NCBI GenBank assembly: GCA_041389525.1
Contig: JAWKRR010000006.1
Coordinates: forward strand, 124,001 to 188,000
Length of the DNA stretch: 64,000 nucleotides
From: JACKFB01 sp041389525
GTDB lineage: Bacteria > Myxococcota_A > UBA9042 > PHBI01 > JACKFB01
Direction: 5' to 3'
Shown one piece after another: positions 34,679 to 43,062 of this stretch. Position numbers and translations under genes: made by a program. The notes under the pieces are model-generated. The model made no database searches and had not been told where the DNA came from. It saw nothing but the letters and a program-made list of their open reading frames with translations. Position 1 is the stretch's first letter, and every line of letters begins with the position of its first letter.

Positions 34679-35502
34679 CCCCACCGCCAGACCCGCGGGA
34701 CACCTCGGCCACCACGCCGCGTCCCTTCGCGCCAGACGACGCGGGCGTGCGTCCTGCGCCCTGGCTGGCCGGGGCGAGCGCGCGGGCGACGGCGTGGCCC
34801 CCGGGCGTCGACGAGGCAGCCCGCGCGGCACCCGAAAGTACGGGTCGCGCTGTGGCCGACGACGGCCCCGCACAAAGTCACGGTCCCAGCGGTGGGCCGG
34901 CCGAAGACGTCGCGCCCCCTGGGCCGTGCCCCCATTGCGAGGAGGTCCGCGCAGCTGCGGCCGCGGAGCTGGAGCGACTCACCGAGGAGCTCACGGAGCC
35001 CTATCAGCTCGGGGCCCAAGCCCTCGAGCGCGCGATTCAGGAGTTGACTGACCGTTTCGCCGACAACGTCATCGCTCTCGCGGCGCGCCTCGCGACCGCG
35101 ATCCTCCATCGCGACGCCGAGATCGACGAGCAGCCGCTTATCGAGAATATCCATCGGGCGCTGCAGGTCGCGGGCCCGGTCACGACCCTGACCCTCCGCT
35201 GTCATGCGGAGGACGTCGATGCCATTCGCAAGAACGCACCCAGCCTCGCCGCGGAGATCTCGGGTCGGCCGGTTGAGGTGACCGTGCGCCCGTCCGGCGA
35301 CGTGGACCGCGGCTCGTGCATCGTCCTCTTCGACGAGGGCATCGTCGACGCCCGCTGGCAGGTCCAGATCGACCGACTCTCTGCGGCCGTTCGCACCACG
35401 ATGACCGGTCAGCCGCTGCGCCCCGGTCGGCGGCTGTCGCCGACCCAGCCGCCCGCCGCGGTGGCGACGTCCGCTGACGACAGCGACCCGGAGGACAGCT
35501 GA
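34675..35502 (+). CDS. fliH: Flagellar export regulator FliH
   Basis: 275 aa, ATG overlapping the fliG stop (ATGA). FliH dimers hold the ATPase FliI and bind FliN. A Pro/Ala-rich N-terminal 75 residues leads to a PCPHC segment, then the coiled coil EEVRAAAAAELERLTEELTE and the FliH/YscL C-terminal domain with VIALAARLATAILHRDAEIDEQPLIENIHRAL and CIVLFDEGIVDARWQVQIDRL. Neighbours fliG and fliI confirm the call. Confidence 0.9.
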   Translation: MTPPPDPRDTSATTPRPFAPDDAGVRPAPWLAGASARATAWPPGVDEAARAAPESTGRAVADDGPAQSHGPSGGPAEDVAPPGPCPHCEEVRAAAAAELERLTEELTEPYQLGAQALERAIQELTDRFADNVIALAARLATAILHRDAEIDEQPLIENIHRALQVAGPVTTLTLRCHAEDVDAIRKNAPSLAAEISGRPVEVTVRPSGDVDRGSCIVLFDEGIVDARWQVQIDRLSAAVRTTMTGQPLRPGRRLSPTQPPAAVATSADDSDPEDS

Positions 35503-36851
35503 TGGAGCTGCCTTGGGATCGCATCGAGCACGTCCTGAAGGGAACGTCGCCCATCCGGGTCAGCGGTCGCGTCGTGCGGGTCGGCGGCCTTCTCGTCGAG
35601 GGCACGATGCCGGGCGCCAAGATGGGGATGATGTGCCGGCTCATGCTGCGCGGCGATGAGACGGGCGTCCCGGCCGAGATCGTCGCCCTGCATGACCGAC
35701 GGGTGTCGCTCATGCCGCTGAGTCACGTCTCGGGCATCACGGTGGGCACACGAATCGAGCCGGGCGACCACGACCCCAGCGTGGGCGTGTCGGAAGACAT
35801 GATCGGTCGCGTCCTCGATGGTTGGGGGCAGCCCATCGACGGGGGGCCCGCGATCTTCGCCCTCGACCGCGTGCCGCTTCAGCCGCCCCCGCTCAACCCG
35901 ATGGAGCGCGGCCTCGTCGAGAGGCCGCTGCCTCTGGGCATCCGCGCGGTCGACGGCATCCTGACCAGCGGTGAGGGCCAGCGCGTCGTCATCATGGCGG
36001 GCGCAGGCGTGGGCAAGAGCACCCTGCTCGGCATGATGGCCCGCAACACCGAAGCCGACCTGACCGTGGTGGCGCTGATCGGGGAACGCTCGCGCGAGGT
36101 GAAGAAGTTCGTCCAGGGCGAGCTAGGTGAGCTGGGCCTCGGTCGGTCGGTCGTCGTCTCGTCAACGAGCAACACCGCCGTCGCGCTGCGTATCCGCGCG
36201 GCGCGCGTGGCCACGTCGATAGCCGAGTATTTCCGCGACAAGGGTCTGCGGGTGCTGCTCTTGATGGACTCGCTCACCCGCGTCTGCATGGCCCAGCGCG
36301 AGCTCGGGCTGGCGACCGGAGAGCCGCCGACGACACGTGGCTATCCGCCGTCCGCCTTCGACATCATCCCGCAGCTGCTCGAACGCGCGGGGCCCGGCAC
36401 CTCGAAGGGCGGCTCGATCACGGCGTGCTACACGGCGTTGCTCGAGGGCGACGACCTCGCGGATCCCATCGGCGACGCCATCCGGGCGGTGACGGACGGC
36501 CACATCGTCCTGTCGCGAAAGCTGGCGGAGCAGGGGCATTTCCCGGCGATCGACGTGCTGGCGTCGACCAGCCGAGTCATGGGCGAGGTCGCGAGCGAGG
36601 CGCATCGACGCAGCGCGGCGGAGGTCCGGCGCGTGCTCTCGGATCTGTTCGAGGCGGAGGAGCTACAGAGCGTGGCGGCCTACGAGCCGGGGACCGTCGG
36701 ACGCTTTGACCGTGCCATGGCGCTTGGCCCCGACATTCGGCGCTTCCTGCGCCAGCGGTCAGGCGACGCCAGCGACTTCGTGGCCACCCACGACGCGATC
36801 TTGGCGCTGGGCGAACGCATCCGCCAAGCGGATCAGGCGGGTGCCTCGTAA
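35502..36851 (+). CDS. fliI: Flagellum-specific ATP synthase/export ATPase FliI
   Basis: 449 aa, ATG overlapping the fliH stop (TGATG). F1-beta-like ATPase energising type III export. Motifs: Walker A GAGVGKST 167-174, GERSREVKKF, the Walker B region VLLLMDSLTRVCMAQRELGLATGEPPTTRGYPPS, and SITACYTALLEGDDLADPIGDAIRAVTDGHI. Full-length and ordinary for the family. Confidence 0.97.
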   Translation: MELPWDRIEHVLKGTSPIRVSGRVVRVGGLLVEGTMPGAKMGMMCRLMLRGDETGVPAEIVALHDRRVSLMPLSHVSGITVGTRIEPGDHDPSVGVSEDMIGRVLDGWGQPIDGGPAIFALDRVPLQPPPLNPMERGLVERPLPLGIRAVDGILTSGEGQRVVIMAGAGVGKSTLLGMMARNTEADLTVVALIGERSREVKKFVQGELGELGLGRSVVVSSTSNTAVALRIRAARVATSIAEYFRDKGLRVLLLMDSLTRVCMAQRELGLATGEPPTTRGYPPSAFDIIPQLLERAGPGTSKGGSITACYTALLEGDDLADPIGDAIRAVTDGHIVLSRKLAEQGHFPAIDVLASTSRVMGEVASEAHRRSAAEVRRVLSDLFEAEELQSVAAYEPGTVGRFDRAMALGPDIRRFLRQRSGDASDFVATHDAILALGERIRQADQAGAS

Positions 36852-37702
36852 TGGTACGATTCCTCCCATGGGTGGCCGCGGTGGGGCTCGGTTTGGCAGG
36901 CGTGGGCGCGGTCCTGGCCGCCGACGTCGTCGAGCAGGACCCGGCCTCGGAGAAGCCCAGCGTGACGCCCGATGCGGACGGGAACGCGGGCGCCGGAGCG
37001 GCTCCCGCCGCCGCAAAGCCACCGCCGGCGGTCTCGCCTACTCCCGCGTCCGCTCCAACCGACACCCCGCGCGCCGTCGCTCGGCCCCCGGTCCCGCCCC
37101 CGGTAGGCGCAGCCTTGCCAACTCTGGCGCGGCCTGGGGTTGCCGCGCCCGCGCCTGCACCCGCCGCGACCGCGGCCCCCAACCTGGGTCGCGTGCCGCC
37201 CCAGGAATTCGTGGGTCCCCCGATCGAGGGCGCCGGCCCCGTCAAGGAAGGCACCGGCTGGGAATCCAGCCTCGCCGCGCGCGAGGTCGCCCTGGTGCGA
37301 GCACAGATCGCACTCAACCAAGAGATGACGCAGGTCCGCGAGCTGCAGGCGCAGATCGAGGACCGGTGGGCTGAGTCCGAGCGGGCACGCCGATTCGCTG
37401 AGGAGGCGTGCGGGGCCTCGATCGTGGCGCGACTCGGCGACGTGGGCGTGGTCCCGCCCACCATCGAGGACGCCAACGAGCGTCTCGAGTACGTGGCGTC
37501 CCTCGTGAAGAAGATGAAGCCCGACCAGGCCGCAGCGCTGATGCAGCAGTGGGATGACGTGCTGGCCGTGCGCGTCCTCGAAGCGGTCTCGGCGCGTGCC
37601 GCGGCTCCCATCGTCTCCAAGATGCCTCCCGCCGTGGGCGGCCGCCTCACGCGGCGCATGGCGACCGGCAGACCCAGCGTCGGACCCGGAGCTGCCCAAT
37701 GA
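36851..37702 (+). CDS. MotE/MgtE-N-like secreted coiled-coil protein in the fliJ position
   Basis: 283 aa, ATG overlapping the fliI stop. An N-terminal membrane/signal segment (WVAAVGLGLAGVGAVLA) is followed by about 110 residues of Pro/Ala-rich linker, a coiled coil near residues 145-185, then a helical C-terminus YVASLVKKMKPDQAAALMQQWDDVLAVRVLEAVSARAAAPIVSKMPP that matches the MgtE N-domain pattern seen in MotE. In alphaproteobacteria MotE is a periplasmic chaperone of the motor protein MotC. Here it fills the slot normally held by fliJ, between fliI and fliK. The motility role is inferred from context. Confidence 0.72.
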   Translation: MVRFLPWVAAVGLGLAGVGAVLAADVVEQDPASEKPSVTPDADGNAGAGAAPAAAKPPPAVSPTPASAPTDTPRAVARPPVPPPVGAALPTLARPGVAAPAPAPAATAAPNLGRVPPQEFVGPPIEGAGPVKEGTGWESSLAAREVALVRAQIALNQEMTQVRELQAQIEDRWAESERARRFAEEACGASIVARLGDVGVVPPTIEDANERLEYVASLVKKMKPDQAAALMQQWDDVLAVRVLEAVSARAAAPIVSKMPPAVGGRLTRRMATGRPSVGPGAAQ

Positions 37703-39084
37703 TCGGTCCCATCCTCGATCTGAAGAGCACAGCGGTCAGCAACGCGGCTGACGGGGCGAGTCGCACGTCACCCGCGACGGACTACTCGGACGTGGCGCGC
37801 TCGGCCGAGCGGGCACGCCGCGCGGACTCTGACGAAGCCCGGGACGCGAACCCGGACGAGCGCCGCTCGTCCACGGACGACCCGGGGATGGCGGCAGCGC
37901 TGGCCAGCCCAGGACAGGCCGCGAGCGCGGAGGCGAGTCGCGGCTCGGCTGGGTCCGAGCGGGAAGGCTCGCGGGCTGCCGCTGGCTCATCCAACCGGTC
38001 GGGAGACGAGACAACCGCCGCGAAGTCGCGCCCCGCACCGGCTGAGACGGCGTCGCCTCCCGCGGGCGATGCGCCTGATCGCGTCGCCGAGTCGCCCATG
38101 ACCGCAGCCGGGCCTGAGGCGGGAGACGCTGCACTGCAGGACGCGTCGGGCGACGACGCGGCCCTCGCGGCGCGGATCAAGAATCGCCAGTCCGCATCTG
38201 ACGAAATCGACGCGGGCGAGCCGCAGCGCCCGGGCCGCACCCATCGGCTCGATGTCACTGACGCAGGCGTCGCAGCGAAGGCCGCCGAGAACGCATCGCG
38301 CCGGGTCACCGCACCGGGATCACGCCTCGGTGTGACGGGGCCGCCCGACTCCGAGGAGGCGGCCCTCTCCCAAGCGGTCGCCGCGGCGACGAAAGCGACG
38401 GCCGCTGGCCCCGCGGACGCCGCGCGCTCAGCCCCGATGGCCGGGCTCGGCGGTGTGATCGCTCGCGCCCTGCAGCGGGCTCTGGGGGGCCTCGAGGAGG
38501 GACTGGGTAATGCGTTGAAGAAGAACATCGGGGGCGACCGGCAGGCCATCGTGTCAGCCCTGGCCGCCGGAGCGGCCCCCGCGGCCCCGCTCGGGGCAGC
38601 ACCGCTGACCGCGACCGCGCTCACTGCGCCCGAGGCCGCCGCGCGCAGCGGCAGCGTGGCTGACGCGCTCGCCAGTCTTCACATCGATGACGCCGGCGTG
38701 GCCGTCATTCGTGTCGAGCGCACCTCGTTGGGGGCCATCGAGGCGCACGTGGCGCGACACGGCGCTGACATCAGCGTTCGGCTGCGTGCGGTCGAAGCCG
38801 AGAACCAAGCGCGGCTCCTCCACGCGCTCCCGGCCGTACGTCGGGAGCTCGACGCGAGCGAGCTGGTCGTCGGTCGCGTCGACGTCCGCGGTGACGTGCC
38901 AGCGGACGCGTTCGGGAGCGGCGCGTCAAAGCACCAAGCAGCCGCCGATGGCCGCGACCCAGGCGAGGGGTTCGACGCCGGTGAACCCGAACCGGCGAGC
39001 CCTCGCCAACCTGGAATCTCACGACTGGCGAGCGGCGCCGCCACGCAGACCGGCGAGCGTCGCCGGCTGCTCGTCATCGCCTGA
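37699..39084 (+). CDS. fliK: Flagellar hook-length control protein FliK
   Basis: 461 aa, start overlapping the previous stop (ATGA). The first 330 residues are low-complexity, Ala/Ser/Asp/Arg-rich and unordered, as in other FliK N-termini that act as a ruler. The C-terminal type III switch domain near 335-395 is recognised by IDDAGVAVIRVERTSLGAIEAHVARHG, the beta strand ISVRLRAVEAENQARLLHALPAVRREL and LVVGRVDV. It would stop hook growth through FlhB. Sequence identity to known FliK is limited to this domain, so position before flgD supports the name. Confidence 0.82.
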   Translation: MIGPILDLKSTAVSNAADGASRTSPATDYSDVARSAERARRADSDEARDANPDERRSSTDDPGMAAALASPGQAASAEASRGSAGSEREGSRAAAGSSNRSGDETTAAKSRPAPAETASPPAGDAPDRVAESPMTAAGPEAGDAALQDASGDDAALAARIKNRQSASDEIDAGEPQRPGRTHRLDVTDAGVAAKAAENASRRVTAPGSRLGVTGPPDSEEAALSQAVAAATKATAAGPADAARSAPMAGLGGVIARALQRALGGLEEGLGNALKKNIGGDRQAIVSALAAGAAPAAPLGAAPLTATALTAPEAAARSGSVADALASLHIDDAGVAVIRVERTSLGAIEAHVARHGADISVRLRAVEAENQARLLHALPAVRRELDASELVVGRVDVRGDVPADAFGSGASKHQAAADGRDPGEGFDAGEPEPASPRQPGISRLASGAATQTGERRRLLVIA

Positions 39085-39103
39085 GCACCCCCGGAGCTGA
39101 GCC

Positions 39104-39823
39104 ATGGAAATCAACACATCTGCAGGCCTGACAGGCGCGACCGCGGGCACGATCCCGCTGGCCAACCCGGACGAGTCGTTCGACCGCGAAGCGTTCCTGC
39201 GCCTCCTTGTGACTCAGCTCACGCATCAGGACCCGCTGGCGCCGAGCGACCCGACGGAGTTCGTCAGTCAGCTCGCCCAGTTCTCGAGCCTTGAGCAGCT
39301 GGTCGGCGTCAACGGCAACATCGAGGTCCTCGCGCTCAGCCAAAGCTCGGCGACCAGCGCGCAGATGGTGTCGTTCGTCGGCAAGGACGTGGTCTTCGAC
39401 AGCGACAAGTTGGTCCTTGGAAACAACGGGCAGAAGCAGCCCATCTACTTCCGGCTGGGAGAGCCGGCGACTTCGATGACGATCCAAGTCAAAGACAGCG
39501 GCGGGAAGGTCGTGCGCACCATCACCGAGGAGTCTCACCCCGCGGGCGAAGGTCAGCTCACGTTCGACGGTCTCGACGACCAGAAGAACCCGCTGCCGGC
39601 AGGTACCTACTCGATCACCGTCAGCGCGACCAACGGCGCGGGGGACAGCGTCGACGTCAGCACCCGGTCACGCGCCCGGATCGCGGGCATCACCTTCAAG
39701 AACGGCTACCCCGAGCTGCTGACCAACGACACGCCGCCCCGGACCATCGCGCTCGCCAATGTGCTCGAGGTCCACGAGCCCACCGAACCCTCCGCCACCA
39801 CCGAATCCGTCCCCACCCGCTGA
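39104..39823 (+). CDS. flgD: Flagellar hook assembly scaffold FlgD
   Basis: 239 aa. The N-terminal FlgD motif FLRLLVTQLTHQDPLAPSDPTEFVSQLAQFSSLEQL is diagnostic, followed by the beta-sandwich/tudor-like region MVSFVGKDVVF and the FlgD Ig-like fold GQLTFDGLDDQKNPLPAGTYSI. FlgD caps the growing hook. It directly precedes flgE. Confidence 0.97.
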   Translation: MEINTSAGLTGATAGTIPLANPDESFDREAFLRLLVTQLTHQDPLAPSDPTEFVSQLAQFSSLEQLVGVNGNIEVLALSQSSATSAQMVSFVGKDVVFDSDKLVLGNNGQKQPIYFRLGEPATSMTIQVKDSGGKVVRTITEESHPAGEGQLTFDGLDDQKNPLPAGTYSITVSATNGAGDSVDVSTRSRARIAGITFKNGYPELLTNDTPPRTIALANVLEVHEPTEPSATTESVPTR

Positions 39824-39838
39824 CGCCAGGAGTCTCCC

Positions 39839-41080
39839 ATGAGCATCTTTTCTTCGCTGTACATCGGCATGACCGGGCTGCGCGTGAACGAGCAGGGCCT
39901 CACCGTGGTGGGCGACAACATCGCCAACATGAACACGGTCGGCTTCAAGGCGAGTCGCGCGTCCTTCTCCGACGTACTCAACCAGACCATCATCGGTTCA
40001 GGCGGGTTCTCGCAGCAGGGGCAGGGCTCGGCGGTGCAGGCGATCCAGCGCGTCCACAGCCAGGGCGGCCTGCTGCAGACTGGCGTGTCGACAGACATGG
40101 CCATCGGCGGCAACGGCTTCTTCGTGGTCCGGGGTGAGGCCCAGGGCGGCGAGGGGCAGTTCTACACGCGCAACGGCCAGTTCCGGATCGGCGCGGACGG
40201 CTTCCTGGAGACCCTGGGCGGACTGAAGGTTCAGGGCTACCCGGGGCTGACCAGCGGCGCGCTCGACACCAGCGTCGGCAACCTCCAGGTCGGGTTGCAG
40301 AAGAGCCAGCCCATCGAGACCACGCTCGCGAACCTGCGGATGAATCTCGATCCCAACACCGACCCGAATGGGACCGCGCCGCACTTCTCGACCAGCATCA
40401 CCGTCTTCGACTCGCTCGGGAACCCCCACGACGTGGACCTTGAGTTCACGAACACGGGCAACGGGACATGGTCCTTCGAGGCTTTCGTCGATGGGGCGGA
40501 GGTTGAGGGTGGTGCACCCGGGGATATCCCGGTTCCGGTCGGCACCGGTTCACTGGTCTTCGACACGGCGGGGCAGCTCGACGTCGGCTCGAGCACGTTC
40601 GGTGAGCTCAACGCGACCTTCGATGACGCCTCGGCGCAGACCATCGTGCTCGATTTCACAGGTTCCACCGGCGTCAACCAGGCCAGCACCATCGAGTTCG
40701 TCGACCAGAACGGGCAGGCGCCGGGCGATCTGGCGTTCTTCACCGTCGAACCCGACGGCACGATCCGCGGCTCGTTCTCCAACGGCGACACGCGCGCGCT
40801 GGGGCAGTTGGCCATCGCGCAGTTTCAGGCCAACGACAAGCTGGATGCCATCGGCGGGAACCTCTACCGCCAGGGCACGGACACGGACGAGCCGGCCATT
40901 GGCGTCGCCAACTCGGGCGGCCGCGGCCAGATCTTCGCGGGCGCGCTGGAGCAGTCGAACGTCGACCTCACCAACGAGTTCACGCAGATGATCACGACGC
41001 AGCGAGGCTTCCAGGCATCCAGCCGAACGGTCAGCACGGCCAACACGCTGCTCGGCGAGCTGGTGAACCTCGGCCGGTAA
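39839..41080 (+). CDS. flgE: Flagellar hook protein FlgE
   Basis: 413 aa. N-terminal FSSLYIGMTGLRVNEQGLTVVGDNIANMNTVGFKASRASF and C-terminal LEQSNVDLTNEFTQMITTQRGFQASSRTVSTANTLLGELVNLGR are hook/rod-family signatures. The middle carries FlgE domains (LGNPHDVDLEFTNTGNGTWSFEAFVDG). The length is short to medium for a hook protein. An AGGAG site precedes the ATG. It ends the long flgB-flgE operon, and a hairpin follows. Confidence 0.96.
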   Translation: MSIFSSLYIGMTGLRVNEQGLTVVGDNIANMNTVGFKASRASFSDVLNQTIIGSGGFSQQGQGSAVQAIQRVHSQGGLLQTGVSTDMAIGGNGFFVVRGEAQGGEGQFYTRNGQFRIGADGFLETLGGLKVQGYPGLTSGALDTSVGNLQVGLQKSQPIETTLANLRMNLDPNTDPNGTAPHFSTSITVFDSLGNPHDVDLEFTNTGNGTWSFEAFVDGAEVEGGAPGDIPVPVGTGSLVFDTAGQLDVGSSTFGELNATFDDASAQTIVLDFTGSTGVNQASTIEFVDQNGQAPGDLAFFTVEPDGTIRGSFSNGDTRALGQLAIAQFQANDKLDAIGGNLYRQGTDTDEPAIGVANSGGRGQIFAGALEQSNVDLTNEFTQMITTQRGFQASSRTVSTANTLLGELVNLGR

Positions 41081-41090
41081 AACGGGCGGC

Positions 41091-41123
41091 GGAGCCGGCG
41101 GGGGCTTGGCCTCGGCCGGCTCC
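41091..41123 (+). terminator. Hairpin after flgE
   Basis: GGAGCCGGC (41091-41099) pairs perfectly with GCCGGCTCC (41115-41123) across a 15-base loop, 10 bases after the flgE stop. There is no T-run, so termination may be partial or Rho-assisted. Confidence 0.5.
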
Positions 41124-41230
41124 CCGAATCCGTAGAAAATGGTCAACCGCCCCGGCCGCTCCTAGCATGGCCGCGCCGGGCGAGCTGTGGTCGCTCCGGC
41201 GCGAACTCGACGTTGGCGGAGGCGCGGCGC

Positions 41231-41992
41231 GTGGATCTGGCTACCCTCATCGGTCTGGTCGGTGGAGTCGGTGTAATGGTCGCCGCCATCCTCACCGGTG
41301 GCAGCGCCGCGCTCTTCATCGACACCGCGTCCGCGCTCATCGTGGTCGGCGGAACCATCGCCGTGACCTTGATCCGCTTTCCGCTGAAGACGTGCTTTGG
41401 CGCCTTCAAGGTGGCGGTGAAGGCCTTCCGGATTCGCATCGAGCCGCCGCTGAGCATCATCAAGCAGGCCGTGGAGTTGGCGGCCATCGTCCGCCGTGAG
41501 GGGCTCCTGGCGCTGGAGAACCAGAAGGTCGAGAACATCTTCTTCGCGAAGGGGTTGCGGCTCTGCGTCGATGGCCTGGAGCCCGATTTCGTCAGGAAAC
41601 TCCTGACTGAAGACATGGAGAAGACCATCGACCGGCACGAGACCGGCCAGGCGATCTTCAAAGCGATGGGCGACGCCGGCCCGGCCATGGGCATGATCGG
41701 GACGCTCATCGGTCTCGTGCAGATGCTCGCGAACATGGACGACCCGAAGGCCATCGGTCCCGCCATGGCCGTGGCGCTCCTCACCACGCTCTACGGGTCA
41801 GCCATCGCGAACCTCTTCGCCCTTCCCATCGCCGACAAACTCAGCGTGCGCACCGCCGAAGAGGCGCTCAACAAGGCGCTCATCATCGAGAGCATCTCGT
41901 CGATTCAAGAGGGGCGAAATCCCCGCGTGATGGAGGAGCTGCTCATGTCGTTCCTTCCCGGCTCCATGCAGGCCGAGAAGAAGGAAGAGTGA
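41231..41992 (+). CDS. motA: Flagellar stator protein MotA
   Basis: 253 aa from GTG 41231, preferred because GGAGG sits eight bases before it; TTG 41213 would add six residues. Four membrane helices: residues about 5-25 (LATLIGLVGGVGVMVAAIL), 30-50, then DAGPAMGMIGTLIGLVQML and AVALLTTLYGSAIANLFALPIADKL. The charged cytoplasmic loop between helices 2 and 3 interacts with FliG. The family is MotA/PomA-type. No strong promoter was found in the 150-bp gap; a GAAAATGG-N12-GCCGCTCC stretch only loosely resembles the FliA consensus. Confidence 0.95.
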   Translation: MDLATLIGLVGGVGVMVAAILTGGSAALFIDTASALIVVGGTIAVTLIRFPLKTCFGAFKVAVKAFRIRIEPPLSIIKQAVELAAIVRREGLLALENQKVENIFFAKGLRLCVDGLEPDFVRKLLTEDMEKTIDRHETGQAIFKAMGDAGPAMGMIGTLIGLVQMLANMDDPKAIGPAMAVALLTTLYGSAIANLFALPIADKLSVRTAEEALNKALIIESISSIQEGRNPRVMEELLMSFLPGSMQAEKKEE

Positions 41993-42000
41993 GCGCCCGT

Positions 42001-42147
42001 ATGAAGACGACTACGCCGAGCTCGCAGCCGACGCACCCGCGCCGCCTCGAATCCGCGCAGCACCCTGGTGCCGCCTCGGATTTCGAGCGCTCGCTGGTGA
42101 GGCGCCGCCGCGCGAGCTCGACGTGCCTGCTTCCGAAGAGGCCCTAG
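42001..42147 (+). CDS. Possible 48-aa small basic protein between motA and motB
   Basis: ATG 42001 to TAG 42145, 48 codons, Ser/Pro/Arg-rich (starts MKTTTPSSQPTHPRR, ends LLPKRP). It fills the 158-bp space between motA and motB almost exactly. There is no family resemblance and only a poor ribosome site. It may be a non-coding spacer instead. Confidence 0.28.
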   Translation: MKTTTPSSQPTHPRRLESAQHPGAASDFERSLVRRRRASSTCLLPKRP

Positions 42148-42150
42148 ACC

Positions 42151-43050
42151 ATGGCGAAGCGCCAGAAGGCTCAAGCGGCAGGTGCCCCCGCGTGGATGGC
42201 GACCTTCGCCGACATGGCGACGCTGCTGATGGCCTTCTTTGTGCTCTTGCTGGCGTTCAGCGAGATGGACGTCGTGAAATACAAGGCCGTCTCGGGCTCG
42301 ATGAAGAAGGCCTTGGGCGTGAAGTCCGACAGCTTCGAGGTGACGCTGCCCGAGGGGCCGCCTTCGGAGCAGGCCGATCTGCGCGGCATCGAGCAGCCGA
42401 AAGACCAAGACAGCGAAGGCACCAAGGACGAGAAGAGCGACGCCGACAAGCTGAGCCCCGAGGCGCTGCTCATCCGCCAGAAACTCGCCGACGAGTTGGA
42501 CCAGAAGAAGCTCGAGATCGAGGTGCTGCCAGACCGCGTCATCATCCGCTTGCCGGAGCAGGGCGTGTTCCCGTCCGCGAGCTCGCGCCTCGATGACTCA
42601 TTCCTCCCGGTCCTTGGCAAGATCCGCGCGGCCATGGCTGAGGTCGCCGGCAGCATCGTAGTCGCGGGGCACACCGACGATCTGCCCATCTCGAACGCGC
42701 GATTCCGCTCGAACTGGGACCTGTCTGCCGCGCGCGCGGCCTCCGTGGTGCACGTGCTGCTGTCGCCCGAGGCGGACGACGAGATCATCGAGGCCCGGCG
42801 TATCGTGGCGCAGGGCTACGCGGAGACCCGCCCGCTGGTGCCGAACGCCGACGCGGAGTCCCGCGCGCGCAACCGTCGCGTGGACATCATCGTCGCGACG
42901 GCCCGACCCAAGCCCCCGCGGCCGCCGTCGCCGCCCGCGTCGGGCGAGGGCAGCGAGGGCGCGCCGAGCGGCGGCGAGGCGCCGGCGAGCCCCGAGGGTC
43001 AGGCCCCGGGCGCGGAGGACTCTGCGCCGCAGCCGGCCGAGTCTCCCTAG
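42151..43050 (+). CDS. motB: Flagellar stator protein MotB
   Basis: 299 aa. Single membrane helix with the ion-carrying Asp in PAWMATFADMATLLMAFFVLLLAF, a plug-like linker, and an OmpA-type peptidoglycan-binding domain at about 125-245 (IVVAGHTDDLPI, NWDLSAARAASVVHVLL, GYAETRPLV, NRRVDIIV). The Pro/Ser/Glu-rich C-terminal tail of about 50 residues is non-conserved. A short hairpin (AGCCC-CGAC-GGGCT) overlaps the convergent HDOD gene's end. Confidence 0.96.
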   Translation: MAKRQKAQAAGAPAWMATFADMATLLMAFFVLLLAFSEMDVVKYKAVSGSMKKALGVKSDSFEVTLPEGPPSEQADLRGIEQPKDQDSEGTKDEKSDADKLSPEALLIRQKLADELDQKKLEIEVLPDRVIIRLPEQGVFPSASSRLDDSFLPVLGKIRAAMAEVAGSIVVAGHTDDLPISNARFRSNWDLSAARAASVVHVLLSPEADDEIIEARRIVAQGYAETRPLVPNADAESRARNRRVDIIVATARPKPPRPPSPPASGEGSEGAPSGGEAPASPEGQAPGAEDSAPQPAESP

Positions 43051-43062
43051 AGCCCCGACGGG

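Noticed and set aside
41101..41160. GGCC-rich stretch before motA as a sigma-54 site
   Set aside because: No GG-N10-GC spacing is present; the sequence is mainly the flgE hairpin.
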